Below are positions 34,531 to 44,525 of a stretch of 64,000 nucleotides of DNA, in pieces. The position numbers and the translations under genes were made by a program. The DNA comes from Aliiroseovarius lamellibrachiae. GTDB taxonomy: Bacteria; Pseudomonadota; Alphaproteobacteria; Rhodobacterales; Rhodobacteraceae. The notes below the pieces were generated by a model. It saw nothing but the letters and a program-made list of their open reading frames with translations. It had not been told where the DNA came from and ran no database searches. The DNA lies in NCBI RefSeq assembly GCF_018599245.1, contig NZ_JAHEVJ010000009.1, positions 62,001 to 126,000 on the forward strand, read 5' to 3'. The first letter of the stretch is position 1, and every line of letters starts with the position of its first letter.

Positions 34531-35022
34531 TCACTCTTCTGCGGTTTTCATCCGGGCAATCAAATTTGTCTTCAGCACAAACTGATGAAACAGCGCAGCC
34601 AACACATGCAGCACCACCAAAACCAAAAGCGGCAGCTTCAGAATATTATGCACAATGGCACCCAGTTCCACATCGCCAAACCACGCCAATGCCCCGCTGA
34701 GCGGCATGAGGATCATCAATGCATATAAGGTCCAATGGGTAAGATGAGCCGCAAGTTTCAGCATTGGTGCCTCTTGTTCAGGCGGCAGGGGCGCACCGCG
34801 TGTCGCCCGAAGTCTCAAGCGCCAAAGAGTGAAGGCAAGGATCAACACACCCGCGAGGACATGCGCCAAGACGAGCGGGTCAAACGAGATTTCCAGCCCT
34901 TTTGTATAAGCGCGCCAAGCCTGCCCGATGGCGTCATTGAACAGATATTGTGTGACAATTAAGGCCGCGACCACCCAGTGAAGGCGGATTTGGCTAAGGG
35001 AATACCCTTTCGGTGTGTTCAT
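34531..35022 (-). CDS. Cytochrome b561-family membrane protein
   Basis: A 163-residue four-helix dihaem cytochrome b of the bacterial CybB type. Candidate haem-ligand histidines are in RLHWVVAALI, LAHVLAG, HLTHWTLYALM and VLHVLAALFHQF. The ATG at 35022 follows AGGATC; a longer frame upstream has no ribosome-binding site. It could pass electrons between quinone and a periplasmic partner, but no partner gene is adjacent. A short divergent region of 234 bp separates it from the GAPDH-like gene. Confidence 0.88.
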   Translation of the reverse strand: MNTPKGYSLSQIRLHWVVAALIVTQYLFNDAIGQAWRAYTKGLEISFDPLVLAHVLAGVLILAFTLWRLRLRATRGAPLPPEQEAPMLKLAAHLTHWTLYALMILMPLSGALAWFGDVELGAIVHNILKLPLLVLVVLHVLAALFHQFVLKTNLIARMKTAEE

Positions 35023-35256
35023 TTGATCCTCGCATACATCAGGCACGTCCATGTGCCGAAATTCCGTTTTGCCCAGTTTCTGGACCATTCCTGAGTAGAA
35101 CGAATAGGGATGGATTTTCCGTCGCGCGTTTTAAACTTCAATGCTGTTTTACGCATCCTGACCTGCGATATTGCCCGCCGCATAACGCATATTTCCCTTG
35201 CACCCCACGACCGTCTGGCGTTCTGTGGGCCGGTTGCCACTACCTAGGAACCAGCA

Positions 35257-36282
35257 ATGACACAGCCTCGGAAAATCAGAATTGGACTGAATGGTTTTGG
35301 CCGGATCGGCCGTTCTATCCTGCGTATCCTAATGGCGGGGCCATCAGATTTTGAGGTGGCCTTTATCAATGACATCGAGCCGCTTGAAACCTGTGCCTAT
35401 CTGTTCAAATACGACAGCGTGTTTGGTCCTTGGGCGGGCGAGGTCGAGGCCCTAGACCATGGGCTACGGGTCGGCGAACAGATCATCCCATTTCACGCCT
35501 TGCCCGATATCTCGGTCATGGATCTGTCCGATGTGGATGTGGTTCTGGAATGCACCGGGATGGCGGGTACACGGCCGATGGCAGAGCGCGGATTGGCGGC
35601 TGGCGCAAAACATGTGCTGATTTCCGGCCCCTCGAATGAGGCGGACATCACGGTGGTTCTGGGCGCCAATGATGCCGACCTGAAAAACCAAAAAATCATC
35701 TCTAATGCCTCTTGCACAACAAATGCCCTCGCCCCGCTATTGGCCGTCTTGGACCGCGAATGGGGGTTGAACGGTGGGCATATGACCACCGTTCACTGCT
35801 ATACCGGCAGCCAGCCCACCGTTGATAAACCCCGCGCCAATCCGGCACGGTCACGGGCGGCGGGTTTGTCGATGGTCCCCACCACAACCTCGGCGCACCA
35901 GTTGGTTGGAAAAGTATTGCCACATTTGGCTGACCGGATCGAGGCGCGTGCCATTCGGGTCCCAACCGCTTCGGTCAGCTGTATCGACTTGGTTGTGGAT
36001 CTGGACAGAGCCCCGAATGCAAATACTGCGCGCGCGCGCCTGTACGAAATCGCGACAGAAAGCCCGGTTCTGGGTTGGACCGATGAACCGCTTGTCTCCA
36101 GTGATTTGCGTATGCGCCCAGAAAGCCTGGTCTTGTCTGGCCCCGAACTGTCTGTCAGCCAAGGCGGACTTTTGCGCGTGTTTGGCTGGTATGACAACGA
36201 ATGGGGCTTTTCCAACCGGATGCTCGACATGGCCCGAATGATCAGTCAGTCTGGTGAAAATGAATGCGCCCAAACGGGGTGA
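35257..36282 (+). CDS. Divergent glyceraldehyde-3-phosphate dehydrogenase family protein
   Basis: A 341-residue type I aldehyde dehydrogenase of the GAPDH fold with NAD motif [10 protein letters not shown], an Asp in FINDIEP that favours NAD, catalytic Cys153 (NASCTTN) and His180 ([10 protein letters not shown]). The phosphate-binding loop, normally SSTGAAKAVG, is [10 protein letters not shown] here, so the Gly and Lys are replaced. It may be a GAPDH, an erythrose-4-phosphate dehydrogenase or a dehydrogenase for another phosphorylated or unphosphorylated aldehyde. It is followed 20 bp later by 5-hydroxyisourate hydrolase, an uncommon pairing. Confidence 0.85.
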   Translation: MTQPRKIRIGLNGFGRIGRSILRILMAGPSDFEVAFINDIEPLETCAYLFKYDSVFGPWAGEVEALDHGLRVGEQIIPFHALPDISVMDLSDVDVVLECTGMAGTRPMAERGLAAGAKHVLISGPSNEADITVVLGANDADLKNQKIISNASCTTNALAPLLAVLDREWGLNGGHMTTVHCYTGSQPTVDKPRANPARSRAAGLSMVPTTTSAHQLVGKVLPHLADRIEARAIRVPTASVSCIDLVVDLDRAPNANTARARLYEIATESPVLGWTDEPLVSSDLRMRPESLVLSGPELSVSQGGLLRVFGWYDNEWGFSNRMLDMARMISQSGENECAQTG

Positions 36283-36302
36283 TTTTCAAACAGGAGTTCC
36301 CG

Positions 36303-36656
36303 ATGTCCGGTTATTTGACCACTCATGTACTTGACACCGCGCGCGGCTGTCCCGCCAGCGGTCTAACGATCGACCTTTACCGCATCGAGGGCGACACCCG
36401 CACGCATCTGCGCAGTCTGGTCACCAATTCGGATGGGCGCACGGATGAACAGATTTTACCCGCGGAAGAGTTTTCCTTGGGCACATATGAGCTTGTGTTT
36501 CATGCAGGCACCTATTTGGATGCCATCGGCACCCCGCCCGAAGAACCAAGGTTTCTGGATGTTATTCCGCTTCGGTTTGGGATGTCAGAAGCAGCGCATT
36601 ATCATGTGCCGCTTCTGCTTTCACCATTTGGCTATTCCACCTATCGCGGCAGCTGA
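36303..36656 (+). CDS. 5-hydroxyisourate hydrolase (transthyretin-like)
   Basis: A 117-residue HIUase that hydrolyses the product of uric acid oxidation. The catalytic signature is complete: N-terminal THVLDT with His, Arg in SDGRTDE, His in HYHVPLL, and the C-terminal YRGS tetrapeptide. The ATG at 36303 follows CAGGAG. No uricase, OHCU decarboxylase or allantoinase is visible, so it is separated from the rest of the purine pathway. Its stop codon ends at 36656, immediately abutting the convergent bioY stop at 36657. Confidence 0.93.
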   Translation: MSGYLTTHVLDTARGCPASGLTIDLYRIEGDTRTHLRSLVTNSDGRTDEQILPAEEFSLGTYELVFHAGTYLDAIGTPPEEPRFLDVIPLRFGMSEAAHYHVPLLLSPFGYSTYRGS

Positions 36657-37205
36657 TCAGCTTCGCGATAACACACTGGCTGGGCGCGCTTTGTAAATTG
36701 CACCTGTCACCAAACCTGCCAATACGGCTTTGATCACATCACCCGGCATAAAGGGCAGCATCGCGGCAACGAGCGCTTCGCCCAATCCTGCGGGTTTCAT
36801 CAGCATGTAATAGGGCACGGCGATCAGATAGAGCGCGCCAATCCCACCGACAACTGCGGCAACACCCGCCACCAGCGAGACCTTGTCAGACCGCCAGTTT
36901 TCCATCACCAGACCCGTCACAAATGCAGCCACTGGAAAGCCAAACAAAAAGCCCGCCCATGGTGTCGAAAATACGCCCAGACCACCACGGCCCCCGGCCA
37001 AAAGCGGCAGACCAGCAGCAACCAGAACCAAAAACAACACCACCGCAAGCGCGCCGCGCTTTGCGCCCAGAATAGTGCCACACAACATGATGCCCATGCT
37101 TTGTGCGGTGATAGGAATCCCCGTTGCCAGGGTGATCTTTGGGATCAGACCCAGCGCTGCAATCAAAGCAGCAAATAGGGCAATCATCGTTACATTTCGT
37201 TCCAT
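36657..37205 (-). CDS. bioY: Biotin ECF transporter S component
   Basis: A 182-residue six-helix membrane protein that binds biotin. It has the BioY pattern GIPITAQSMGIMLCGTILGAKRGALAV and the G-rich PLLAGGRGGLGVFSTPWAGFLFGFP segment. The ATG at 37205 is chosen over a GTG 9 bp upstream. It is the third gene of a bioM-bioN-bioY operon on the minus strand, starting 21 bp after bioN. Confidence 0.95.
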   Translation of the reverse strand: MERNVTMIALFAALIAALGLIPKITLATGIPITAQSMGIMLCGTILGAKRGALAVVLFLVLVAAGLPLLAGGRGGLGVFSTPWAGFLFGFPVAAFVTGLVMENWRSDKVSLVAGVAAVVGGIGALYLIAVPYYMLMKPAGLGEALVAAMLPFMPGDVIKAVLAGLVTGAIYKARPASVLSRS

Positions 37206-37226
37206 ACGTCTCACTCTCTTATATTT

Positions 37227-37841
37227 CTATTTCTGTTGGTTTTCGGTGATCCCGCCGCGCGCGCGCAGGGCGTCTGCAATATGATCGGCATCGTCAAGGG
37301 CAAGGATCGTAAACGGAAAGATGATCCGCCATCCGGGGCGCCGTGCGGATCGGGCCCGCCAAGCTTGCGCCAACCCCTGCCCTTTTTCCACAAGCACGGG
37401 TGTGAAGCGGATGACCAGCGCGATCGCAATCTCCAACGCTTCGGTCGGCAGGCCAAGCCGCTTGAGGGGGCGTGTTAACCAGCGGATCACCGCGATAAAC
37501 TCAGAAAGCTGCGTGGTCATTGTGACGAGATTGGCAAGCCCAACAGCCGTCACCATACGCAACACAATCACGGCGCCTTCATAAGGGGTGCGGGTGACAA
37601 TGTGCCAGATCGCGATGATCACGACGAACATCCAAATCACCTTGACCGCCCGCCATCCAGCCGCCGCAAAGTCGCGTCCGGGGGCAAGATACAGCGCGAG
37701 GGTTGCGACAAATGCAATCAAGTGGAGCGACAGAGTTTCGATCTGAAACAAAACAAGTGTCGCCAAACAAAGCGCCCCTAACTTGGCACCTGCGGGCCAG
37801 CCATGCGCGCGGGTTTTAATCGGAGAGGTCAGTGAGATCAT
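37227..37841 (-). CDS. bioN: Biotin ECF transporter transmembrane component (EcfT)
   Basis: A 204-residue T component linking the ATPase to BioY. Several membrane segments are followed by the cytoplasmic coupling region carrying the paired short motifs of EcfT proteins: the ARR-type sequence AWRARSARR (near residue 165) and the C-terminal ADALRARGG. Its start overlaps the end of bioM by 26 bp. Confidence 0.92.
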   Translation of the reverse strand: MISLTSPIKTRAHGWPAGAKLGALCLATLVLFQIETLSLHLIAFVATLALYLAPGRDFAAAGWRAVKVIWMFVVIIAIWHIVTRTPYEGAVIVLRMVTAVGLANLVTMTTQLSEFIAVIRWLTRPLKRLGLPTEALEIAIALVIRFTPVLVEKGQGLAQAWRARSARRPGWRIIFPFTILALDDADHIADALRARGGITENQQK

Positions 37842-38586
37842 TGCCCTCGCCTTTCTTGGTCATTTCACCCACGAACGCAGCCAAGACATCAGCCGACGCA
37901 CCGGATCCGGCGACACGCCCTTGGTCAAGCCAAACGACATGATCGTAGCCCGCTAAATCTTCGGGGGCGTGGGTAACATGAACCAATGTCCCTTGATACC
38001 GCGCCAACCGCCGGGACAATTGCGCGCGCGTTGGCAAATCCAGGCCGGAAAAGGGTTCATCCAACAAAAGAACCTTGGGCTGCATGGCCAGCACCGATAT
38101 CAAACAAACGAGCTGCTTTTGCCCTTGCGACAAGCGGGCAACAGATGCCTCAGCCCAATGGGCGACACCATAGTCTGTCAGCCAGGTTAGAGCCTCTTTT
38201 TCCGCATCTAAATGATCATGCCCCATTTGTTTCAGACCAAAACTGATCTCTTCGATGACCGTCGGGAAAATAATTTGGTGATCGGGGTTTTGAAACAGAA
38301 TGCCAACGGTGGAAAGCGCCCCTTTTCGGTCACGCGCTGGATCAATTCCGGCCACCGAAACACGGCCTTTTTCCGGCTGAGCCAACCCAGCAATCACCCG
38401 CGACAAGGTGGTTTTCCCAGACCCATTTCGCCCAACAATTCCCACACGTCGGGCACAAAAGGACACCGAGATATCCTCTAGAATTACCCGCCCTTCACGC
38501 CCAAATGTGACGTGATCCAATGCGATCTCCGGCAAATGTGTTGGCGTGGTCAAGCGGGCGTCCTTTGCACTTTCTCGTCGCGGCAT
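37816..38586 (-). CDS. bioM: Biotin ECF transporter ATP-binding component
   Basis: A 256-residue ATPase with Walker A VGRNGSGKTT, signature LSQGQKQ, Walker B VLLLDEPFSGLD and switch His in VTHAPED. The only in-frame ATG (38586) has no good ribosome-binding site; a TTG at 38553, preceded by AAGGA at 8 bp, would give a start nearer the usual family N-terminus and may be the real one. First gene of bioMNY. I saw no BioR-type box upstream. Confidence 0.92.
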   Translation of the reverse strand: MPRRESAKDARLTTPTHLPEIALDHVTFGREGRVILEDISVSFCARRVGIVGRNGSGKTTLSRVIAGLAQPEKGRVSVAGIDPARDRKGALSTVGILFQNPDHQIIFPTVIEEISFGLKQMGHDHLDAEKEALTWLTDYGVAHWAEASVARLSQGQKQLVCLISVLAMQPKVLLLDEPFSGLDLPTRAQLSRRLARYQGTLVHVTHAPEDLAGYDHVVWLDQGRVAGSGASADVLAAFVGEMTKKGEGNDLTDLSD

Positions 38587-38889
38587 GTTTCACACCAACC
38601 GCGGCAGATTCGCATCTTTCCTGCTTGTAAAAGGTTTGCCCAAAGAGCGCTGCAAGAAAATGCAGCTCCCTTTACCCTACGTAACGGAATATCCGGGCAT
38701 CCTTGCGCAAAGCCCCCTACCCTGTGCCATCATGTAGCACGGCAACTTGCCCAATCCAGTGCTGGCCCGGACGGCTTGCAGATGGGCCTGCACCCTGATC
38801 ATTGATAAACAACGGCTGATGAATATCGGTCATTTACTTACCACGCCTCAAACGCAATCTTATGCAAAAGACAAAACAGGGTGAGCAGA
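38587..38889. other. 303-bp divergent intergenic region
   Basis: Lies between bioM (minus) and the second GMC oxidoreductase gene (plus) and must hold both promoters. I see no open frame with family resemblance, no clear inverted repeat and no TTATCTATAA-like BioR box. Confidence 0.5.
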
Positions 38890-40497
38890 ATGAAAGATCT
38901 AGGCGATTTTGACTATATTATCGTTGGGGCTGGTTCCGCCGGATCTGTTTTGGCCAATCGTCTGTCAGAAGACACAAGCAAAACCGTTCTGCTGCTTGAA
39001 GCGGGCGGGCGCGACACGTACCACTGGATTCATATTCCTGTCGGATACCTTTATTGCATCGGCAATCCTCGCACAGATTGGTGCTATCACACCCAAGAAG
39101 AAGCCGGGTTAAATGGCCGCGCGATTGGATACCCCCGCGGTCGTGTCCTGGGGGGCTGTAGTTCAATCAATGGCATGCTTTACCTACGTGGACAGGCCCG
39201 CGACTATGACATCTGGCGACAGATGGGCAATAATGGGTGGGGCTGGGATGATGTCCTGCCATATTTCAAAAAATCCGAAGACCATTTTGCCGGTGCCGAT
39301 GACATGCATGGCGCTGGCGGCGAGTGGAAAGTGCGTAAGCCACGGTTAAGTTGGGAGATTTTGGACGCGTTTTCCAATGCGGCACAGGCGGTGGGCATCC
39401 CAAAATCCGACGATTTCAATCGCGGGGATAATGAAGGGGTCGGATATTTTCAGGTCAATCAGAACAACGGATGGCGCTGGAGCACCGCAAAAGGGTTCTT
39501 GCGCCCCGCAAAATCTCGGCCAAATCTGCGCATCGAGGTGCACGCCCAAGTGGATCGGCTGGTGCTGGACGGAAAACGCGTGACGGGTGTGGAATTCACC
39601 CAAGACGGAACGCAGGTTGCCGCCCGATCAAGAGGCGAAGTGATCTTATCTGCAGGGGCGATCAATTCCCCCCAGATCATGATGCTTTCTGGGATTGGGC
39701 CAGCGGCCCATTTGGCGGATCACGGCATTGACGTCGCGCATAACCTGCCCGGCGTGGGACAAAACCTGCAGGATCACCTGCAACTGCGCTGCGCCTATAA
39801 GGTAACAGGTGTGAAGACCTTGAACCGAATGGCCGCGACATGGTGGGGGCAAGCAAAGATTGGTCTCGAATACGCCCTGAAACGTTCTGGCCCCATGTCG
39901 ATGGCCCCAAGCCAACTTGGGGCTTTTGCAAAATCGGACCCATCTGTAGCGACCGCAGATCTGGAATTTCATGTGCAGCCATTGTCCCTGCCAAAGTTCG
40001 GCGAAGACCTCGATCCATTCCCGGCATTTACGGCAAGCGTTTGCCCATTGCGCCCGGAAAGCCGCGGGGAAATTCGCCTGCGGTCGGCCACGCCCACCGA
40101 TAAGCCGGTGATCGCGCCCAATTATCTATCCACCGAAGCGGATCGTTTGACCGCAGCGCGCGCGATCCGCCTGACGCGGAATATTGTCGCTCAATCCCCA
40201 TTGGCAAAATATCGACCAGAGGAGCTTCGCCCCGGCCCCGGCTTTGACGATAGCGATGCGGCTTTGGCCAATGCCGCGGGTGACATCGGCACCACAATTT
40301 TCCACCCTGTTGGCACCGCGAAAATGGGATCAGACCCCATGGCGGTGGTTGACGATCAGCTCCGGGTACGGGGGATTGTGGGGCTTCGGGTTGTTGACGC
40401 CTCTGTCATGCCGAATATCACGTCGGGAAACACCAATTCTCCGGTGATCATGATTGCCGAAAAGGCCGCGGATATGATGAAGGCGGGTCAGGGTTAA
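38890..40497 (+). CDS. GMC-family FAD oxidoreductase (choline dehydrogenase-like), second copy
   Basis: A 535-residue paralogue of the protein at 817-2430, sharing the [17 protein letters not shown] motif, [22 protein letters not shown] and the C-terminal catalytic pair in [10 protein letters not shown] and SGNTNSP. ATG at 38890 is used; a GTG 9 bp earlier is possible. No signal peptide. Its neighbours (biotin transporter, AsnC regulator) do not reveal the alcohol substrate. It ends one base before the convergent AsnC gene. Confidence 0.9.
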   Translation: MKDLGDFDYIIVGAGSAGSVLANRLSEDTSKTVLLLEAGGRDTYHWIHIPVGYLYCIGNPRTDWCYHTQEEAGLNGRAIGYPRGRVLGGCSSINGMLYLRGQARDYDIWRQMGNNGWGWDDVLPYFKKSEDHFAGADDMHGAGGEWKVRKPRLSWEILDAFSNAAQAVGIPKSDDFNRGDNEGVGYFQVNQNNGWRWSTAKGFLRPAKSRPNLRIEVHAQVDRLVLDGKRVTGVEFTQDGTQVAARSRGEVILSAGAINSPQIMMLSGIGPAAHLADHGIDVAHNLPGVGQNLQDHLQLRCAYKVTGVKTLNRMAATWWGQAKIGLEYALKRSGPMSMAPSQLGAFAKSDPSVATADLEFHVQPLSLPKFGEDLDPFPAFTASVCPLRPESRGEIRLRSATPTDKPVIAPNYLSTEADRLTAARAIRLTRNIVAQSPLAKYRPEELRPGPGFDDSDAALANAAGDIGTTIFHPVGTAKMGSDPMAVVDDQLRVRGIVGLRVVDASVMPNITSGNTNSPVIMIAEKAADMMKAGQG

Positions 40498-40498
40498 C

Positions 40499-40963
40499 CT
40501 ACTCCCGCCGCGAAATACCCGTATAGGATTTTACGCTGCGCAGAATGACATTGGTTTGCGCGCTTGCCACCGCCGGCAAGCGAAACAACACCTCTTCCAA
40601 GAACCGATTGTACGCCTCAAGATCGGACACAATGACCCGCAGATGATAATCCGCCTGACCTGTGGTTGCGTAACATTCAACCACCTCGGGCCTGGTTTCT
40701 ATCACGCGAATGAACTCGGCCAGTTTCTCGGGGTCGTGACGGGTCAATTGCACATGCACCATGGCCTGAAACCCCATCCCCACACGGGCCGGATCCAACA
40801 CAGCCGCATAGCGTTGGACCAACCCTGCCTCCTCAAGCGCCCGAACGCGCCGCCAGCAAGAAGAGGCGGACAAGCCAGCAGCCTCGGCCAGACCCGCATT
40901 TGAAATGCGGCAATCTTTTTGCAAAAGGGTCAGAAGTTGCCAGTCAAAATCATCGAGATCCAT
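40499..40963 (-). CDS. Lrp/AsnC-family transcriptional regulator
   Basis: A 154-residue regulator with winged HTH (DDFDWQLLTLLQKDCRISNA, LSASSCWRRVRALEEAGLVQRY) and C-terminal RAM domain (YHLRVIVSDLEAYNRFLEEV). It is divergent, over 136 bp, from the indolepyruvate:ferredoxin oxidoreductase gene. An amino-acid-sensing regulator fits an enzyme of aromatic or other amino acid breakdown, so it probably controls that gene. Confidence 0.93.
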   Translation of the reverse strand: MDLDDFDWQLLTLLQKDCRISNAGLAEAAGLSASSCWRRVRALEEAGLVQRYAAVLDPARVGMGFQAMVHVQLTRHDPEKLAEFIRVIETRPEVVECYATTGQADYHLRVIVSDLEAYNRFLEEVLFRLPAVASAQTNVILRSVKSYTGISRRE

Positions 40964-41099
40964 TTGGTCTGTATTTCCTATTATTTGCGTATATTCGGAC
41001 AGCTTACCCCAAGATTAGCAATTTTTGCCATGTTTTTGGTCACATTACTCGGCGTAAGTGAATGATTATGGGGAAACCCAAACCAAGGCGCGATCCCCT

Positions 41100-44000
41100 A
41101 TGACCCAGCCACTTGCCACCTATCAACTTTCTGATCGTTACACCCGCACAGAGGGGCGTGTGTTTCTGACCGGCACACAAGCATTGGTGCGGATCATGTT
41201 GGACCAAGCGCGGCGCGATCGGTCGGCCGGCCTGGCCACCAGCGGATTTATCTCGGGGTATCGCGGCTCGCCCCTTGGCGCCGTTGATCTAGAGTTGTGG
41301 CGCGCCCGCGACATCGTAGACAAGAACCAGATCACATTCATGCCCGCCGTGAACGAAGATCTGGGGGCAACCGCCGTTTTGGGGGCGCAACAAGCAACTC
41401 TTGACCCAGATTGCCAGGTCGAAGGCGTCTTTTCGATGTGGTATGGAAAAGGCCCCGGCGTGGATCGATCCGGGGATGCCCTAAAACACGGCAACGCTTA
41501 TGGCTCTGCACCCAAAGGCGGGGTTCTGGTGGTGGCTGGGGATGACCACGGATGCGTCTCGTCCTCGATGCCACACCAATCAGACGTCGCATTCATGTCG
41601 TGGTTCATGCCCACATTGAACCCGGCCAGCGTCGCCGAATTTTTAGAGTTCGGTGAATACGGCATCGCCATGTCCCGGTTCTCTGGCACTTGGGTCGGTT
41701 TCAAAGCGATTTCAGAGACCGTCGAAAGCGGCCAATCCGTAGAGTTGGGCCAAGATAGGGACTTTCAGTACCCAGACGTTACCATTCCACCCGGCGGCTT
41801 GCACATTCGTCCATCCGACCTCCCCAGCCCAGAAATCGAAACGCGGCTGGAGTACAAATTGGCCGCCGTCGAGGCCTTTGCCGACGCCAACCCAATCGAC
41901 AAACGCATCTATAATACTCCCAACGCTGTGTTTGGTTTTGTCACCACGGGCAAGGGACATCTTGACCTGATGGAGGCGCTGCGACTGTTGGGGCTGGACG
42001 CGACCGCCTGTCAGCGACTTGGCATTGATATTTACAAGGTTGGGATGGTCTGGCCCTTGGCCCGTCGTGATGCGCTGGGTTTCGTGCGGGGCAAGCGCGA
42101 GGTTATGGTGATCGAAGAGAAACGCGGCATCATCGAGAGTCAATTCAAAGAGTATTTTTATGACTCGCCCGGCGAAAAACCCGAGAAAATGGTTGGCAAA
42201 CACCGTGCCGCTGGTGACCCATTGCTGCCTTGGACAGGCGAGCTGTCCCCTCTGACTTTGGTGCCATTCATTGCTGAACGGTTAGATGCGTTTTTCCCAG
42301 ACGAAGGTCTGGCAGAGAAGGCGCGCAAATTGACCGCCCCACCCAAGCTAGAGCTAAGCGTTCCGGGGGCCAAGCGTACCCCGTATTTCTGCTCGGGTTG
42401 TCCGCACAATACCTCAACAAAACTGCCCGAAGGATCAACCGCTGCATCAGGAATTGGGTGTCATGTTATGGCCAGTTGGATGGACCGTAACACAGGCGGA
42501 TATGCACAAATGGGTGGCGAAGGTGTGCCCCATGTCGTTGCCTCTCAATTCAATGGCGGAAAGCATATTTTTCAGAATCTCGGCGAAGGGACATGGTATC
42601 ACTCGGGTTCTTTGGCAATCCGGCAAGCCGTCGCGGCCAAGGCCAATATCACCTATAAAATCCTCTATAACGATGCCGTGGCGATGACCGGCGGGCAACC
42701 CGTTGATGGGCCTGTTTCCGTGCATGGGATCGCCGCCACCTGCCGCGCGGAAGGGGTGCAGCGCATTGCATTGGTGTCGGATCACATCGAAAAGTTCCGG
42801 CACAGCGATTTCCCGTCAGGTACCAGCTTTCATGACCGCGTGGCGCTTGACAGCGTACAGCGTGAATTGCGCGAGGTGGCAGGGGTAAGTGTGATTATTT
42901 ATGAGCAAGTCTGCGCCACAGAAAAACGCCGGCGCCGCAAACGCGGAACCATGGACGATCCCCAAAAGTTTGTGGTCATTAACCCATCCGTTTGCGAGGG
43001 CTGCGGCGATTGTTCAATCGCGTCCAATTGCCTAAGCGTGGAACCGTTGGAAACGCCCTTCGGCCGAAAACGTAAGATAAACCTGTCGACCTGCAACAAG
43101 GATTTTTCCTGTCTCGAAGGGTTTTGCCCAAGCTTTGTCACGGTTGAGGGGGCCGTGCGGCGTAAAAAAACCGGCACAAATGTGGATCTTCCGCCCCTTG
43201 TTGCCACCCTGCCCAGCCCAACCCTGCCGCCGCTGTCCAAGCCGTTCGATCTGTTGGTGACTGGTGTTGGCGGTACGGGCGTTGTCACCGTTGGGGCCTT
43301 GATCACGATGGCCGCCCATCTGGAGGGGAAGGGATCAAGCGTGCTTGACTTCACCGGGTTTGCACAGAAATTCGGCACCGTGCTCAGTTACATCCGTCTT
43401 GGTGCGCGCCCCGCTGACATCCATCAAGTGCGGATTGATCAAAGTGCAGCCGACGCTGTGATTGGCTGTGATATCGTGGTGTCCTCTTCCCCCAAAGCAT
43501 CAGCCCATTACCATCGCGGCACAAAAATTGTATTGAACCACGCCGAAATGCCCACAGGCGATGTTGTTCTAAACCGGGACGCGGATCTGAAGGCCAAGCA
43601 TCGCCAACGGGTGATTGAAGATGCTGTTGGCGCCGGGAACCTCGACGGGTTTGATGCAAATCTGGCCGCAGAAACTCTGTTGGGGGATAGTGTTTTCGCA
43701 AATGTCATGATGCTGGGATTTGCCTGGCAAAAAGGATTGGTCCCGGTCAGCGAAGAGGCTTTGAAACACGCCATTTCTCTAAATGGTGTCGCCATTGCAC
43801 AAAACAATCAAGCCTTTGATTTGGGGCGAATTATGGCGGAGGACCCAAAGGCATTCGCACCGTCTACCAGCGACCCTGCCCCCACAGGCTTCGAAGCAAC
43901 CATCAACCACCGCGCCGCATTTTTGCGCGACTATCAAGATGGGGCCTATGCAGAGCAATTTAGAAAATCCATCGAAACATTCCGCTCTCGCATGCCGCGC

Positions 44001-44525
44001 GCACATCGCGATGCCTTGGCGGAACTGGCCGCAAAGTCGCTCTTTAAGTTGATGGCCTACAAAGACGAATACGAAGTGGCCCGGCTTCACAGAGATCCTG
44101 CATTTTTGGCAGAACTAGAGACTGAATTTGAACCGGGGTTTACGGTGAAATACCACCTTGCCCCACCTCTTTTGTCGCGTGGAACCGACAGTCGCGGACG
44201 ACCGCAAAAGAAAAGCTTTGGCCCGTGGATGACCTATGTTTTTGCGCTGCTTACGTCTTTGAACCGCGCACGAGGAAAATGGTTTGATCCTTTTGGAAAA
44301 ACCGCCGAACGCCAAATGGAAAGAGACCTGATAGCTTGGTTTGACCAGGTTTTGACGACCCTGCCCGCCCCGGCGACCGACGAAGACCTGAAGAAGACCC
44401 AAACCATCCTGTCTGCTCCTCTGGAGATGCGCGGATTTGGTCCAGTGAAACATGCCGCCGTGGTGAAAAATCAAACCCATGCAGACGCGCTTTTGGCAAC
44501 CCTAGGCGTTACCCGCCCAGCGTAA
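41100..44525 (+). CDS. Indolepyruvate ferredoxin oxidoreductase, fused alpha-beta form
   Basis: A 1141-residue 2-oxoacid:ferredoxin oxidoreductase that decarboxylates aryl- or branched 2-oxoacids from transaminated amino acids to acyl-CoA. Order of domains: N-terminal pyrimidine-type region (TGTQALVRIMLDQARRD, SGYRGSPLGAVD), ThDP region (CSGCPHNTSTKLPEGSTAASGIGCHVMA), an Fe-S region near residues 635-690 (CEGCGDCSIASNC, then CNKDFSCLEGFCP), and a gamma domain (VTGVGGTGVVTVGALI). Archaeal enzymes split this over two genes; the fused form is usual in Proteobacteria. ATG at 41100 is used; a GTG 42 bp upstream is possible. The 3' end overlaps the convergent ynjD end by 17 bp. Confidence 0.93.
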   Translation: MTQPLATYQLSDRYTRTEGRVFLTGTQALVRIMLDQARRDRSAGLATSGFISGYRGSPLGAVDLELWRARDIVDKNQITFMPAVNEDLGATAVLGAQQATLDPDCQVEGVFSMWYGKGPGVDRSGDALKHGNAYGSAPKGGVLVVAGDDHGCVSSSMPHQSDVAFMSWFMPTLNPASVAEFLEFGEYGIAMSRFSGTWVGFKAISETVESGQSVELGQDRDFQYPDVTIPPGGLHIRPSDLPSPEIETRLEYKLAAVEAFADANPIDKRIYNTPNAVFGFVTTGKGHLDLMEALRLLGLDATACQRLGIDIYKVGMVWPLARRDALGFVRGKREVMVIEEKRGIIESQFKEYFYDSPGEKPEKMVGKHRAAGDPLLPWTGELSPLTLVPFIAERLDAFFPDEGLAEKARKLTAPPKLELSVPGAKRTPYFCSGCPHNTSTKLPEGSTAASGIGCHVMASWMDRNTGGYAQMGGEGVPHVVASQFNGGKHIFQNLGEGTWYHSGSLAIRQAVAAKANITYKILYNDAVAMTGGQPVDGPVSVHGIAATCRAEGVQRIALVSDHIEKFRHSDFPSGTSFHDRVALDSVQRELREVAGVSVIIYEQVCATEKRRRRKRGTMDDPQKFVVINPSVCEGCGDCSIASNCLSVEPLETPFGRKRKINLSTCNKDFSCLEGFCPSFVTVEGAVRRKKTGTNVDLPPLVATLPSPTLPPLSKPFDLLVTGVGGTGVVTVGALITMAAHLEGKGSSVLDFTGFAQKFGTVLSYIRLGARPADIHQVRIDQSAADAVIGCDIVVSSSPKASAHYHRGTKIVLNHAEMPTGDVVLNRDADLKAKHRQRVIEDAVGAGNLDGFDANLAAETLLGDSVFANVMMLGFAWQKGLVPVSEEALKHAISLNGVAIAQNNQAFDLGRIMAEDPKAFAPSTSDPAPTGFEATINHRAAFLRDYQDGAYAEQFRKSIETFRSRMPRAHRDALAELAAKSLFKLMAYKDEYEVARLHRDPAFLAELETEFEPGFTVKYHLAPPLLSRGTDSRGRPQKKSFGPWMTYVFALLTSLNRARGKWFDPFGKTAERQMERDLIAWFDQVLTTLPAPATDEDLKKTQTILSAPLEMRGFGPVKHAAVVKNQTHADALLATLGVTRPA

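Noticed and set aside
38587-38889. BioR-box regulation of bioMNY
   Set aside because: No TTATCTATAA-like palindrome is present upstream of bioM.
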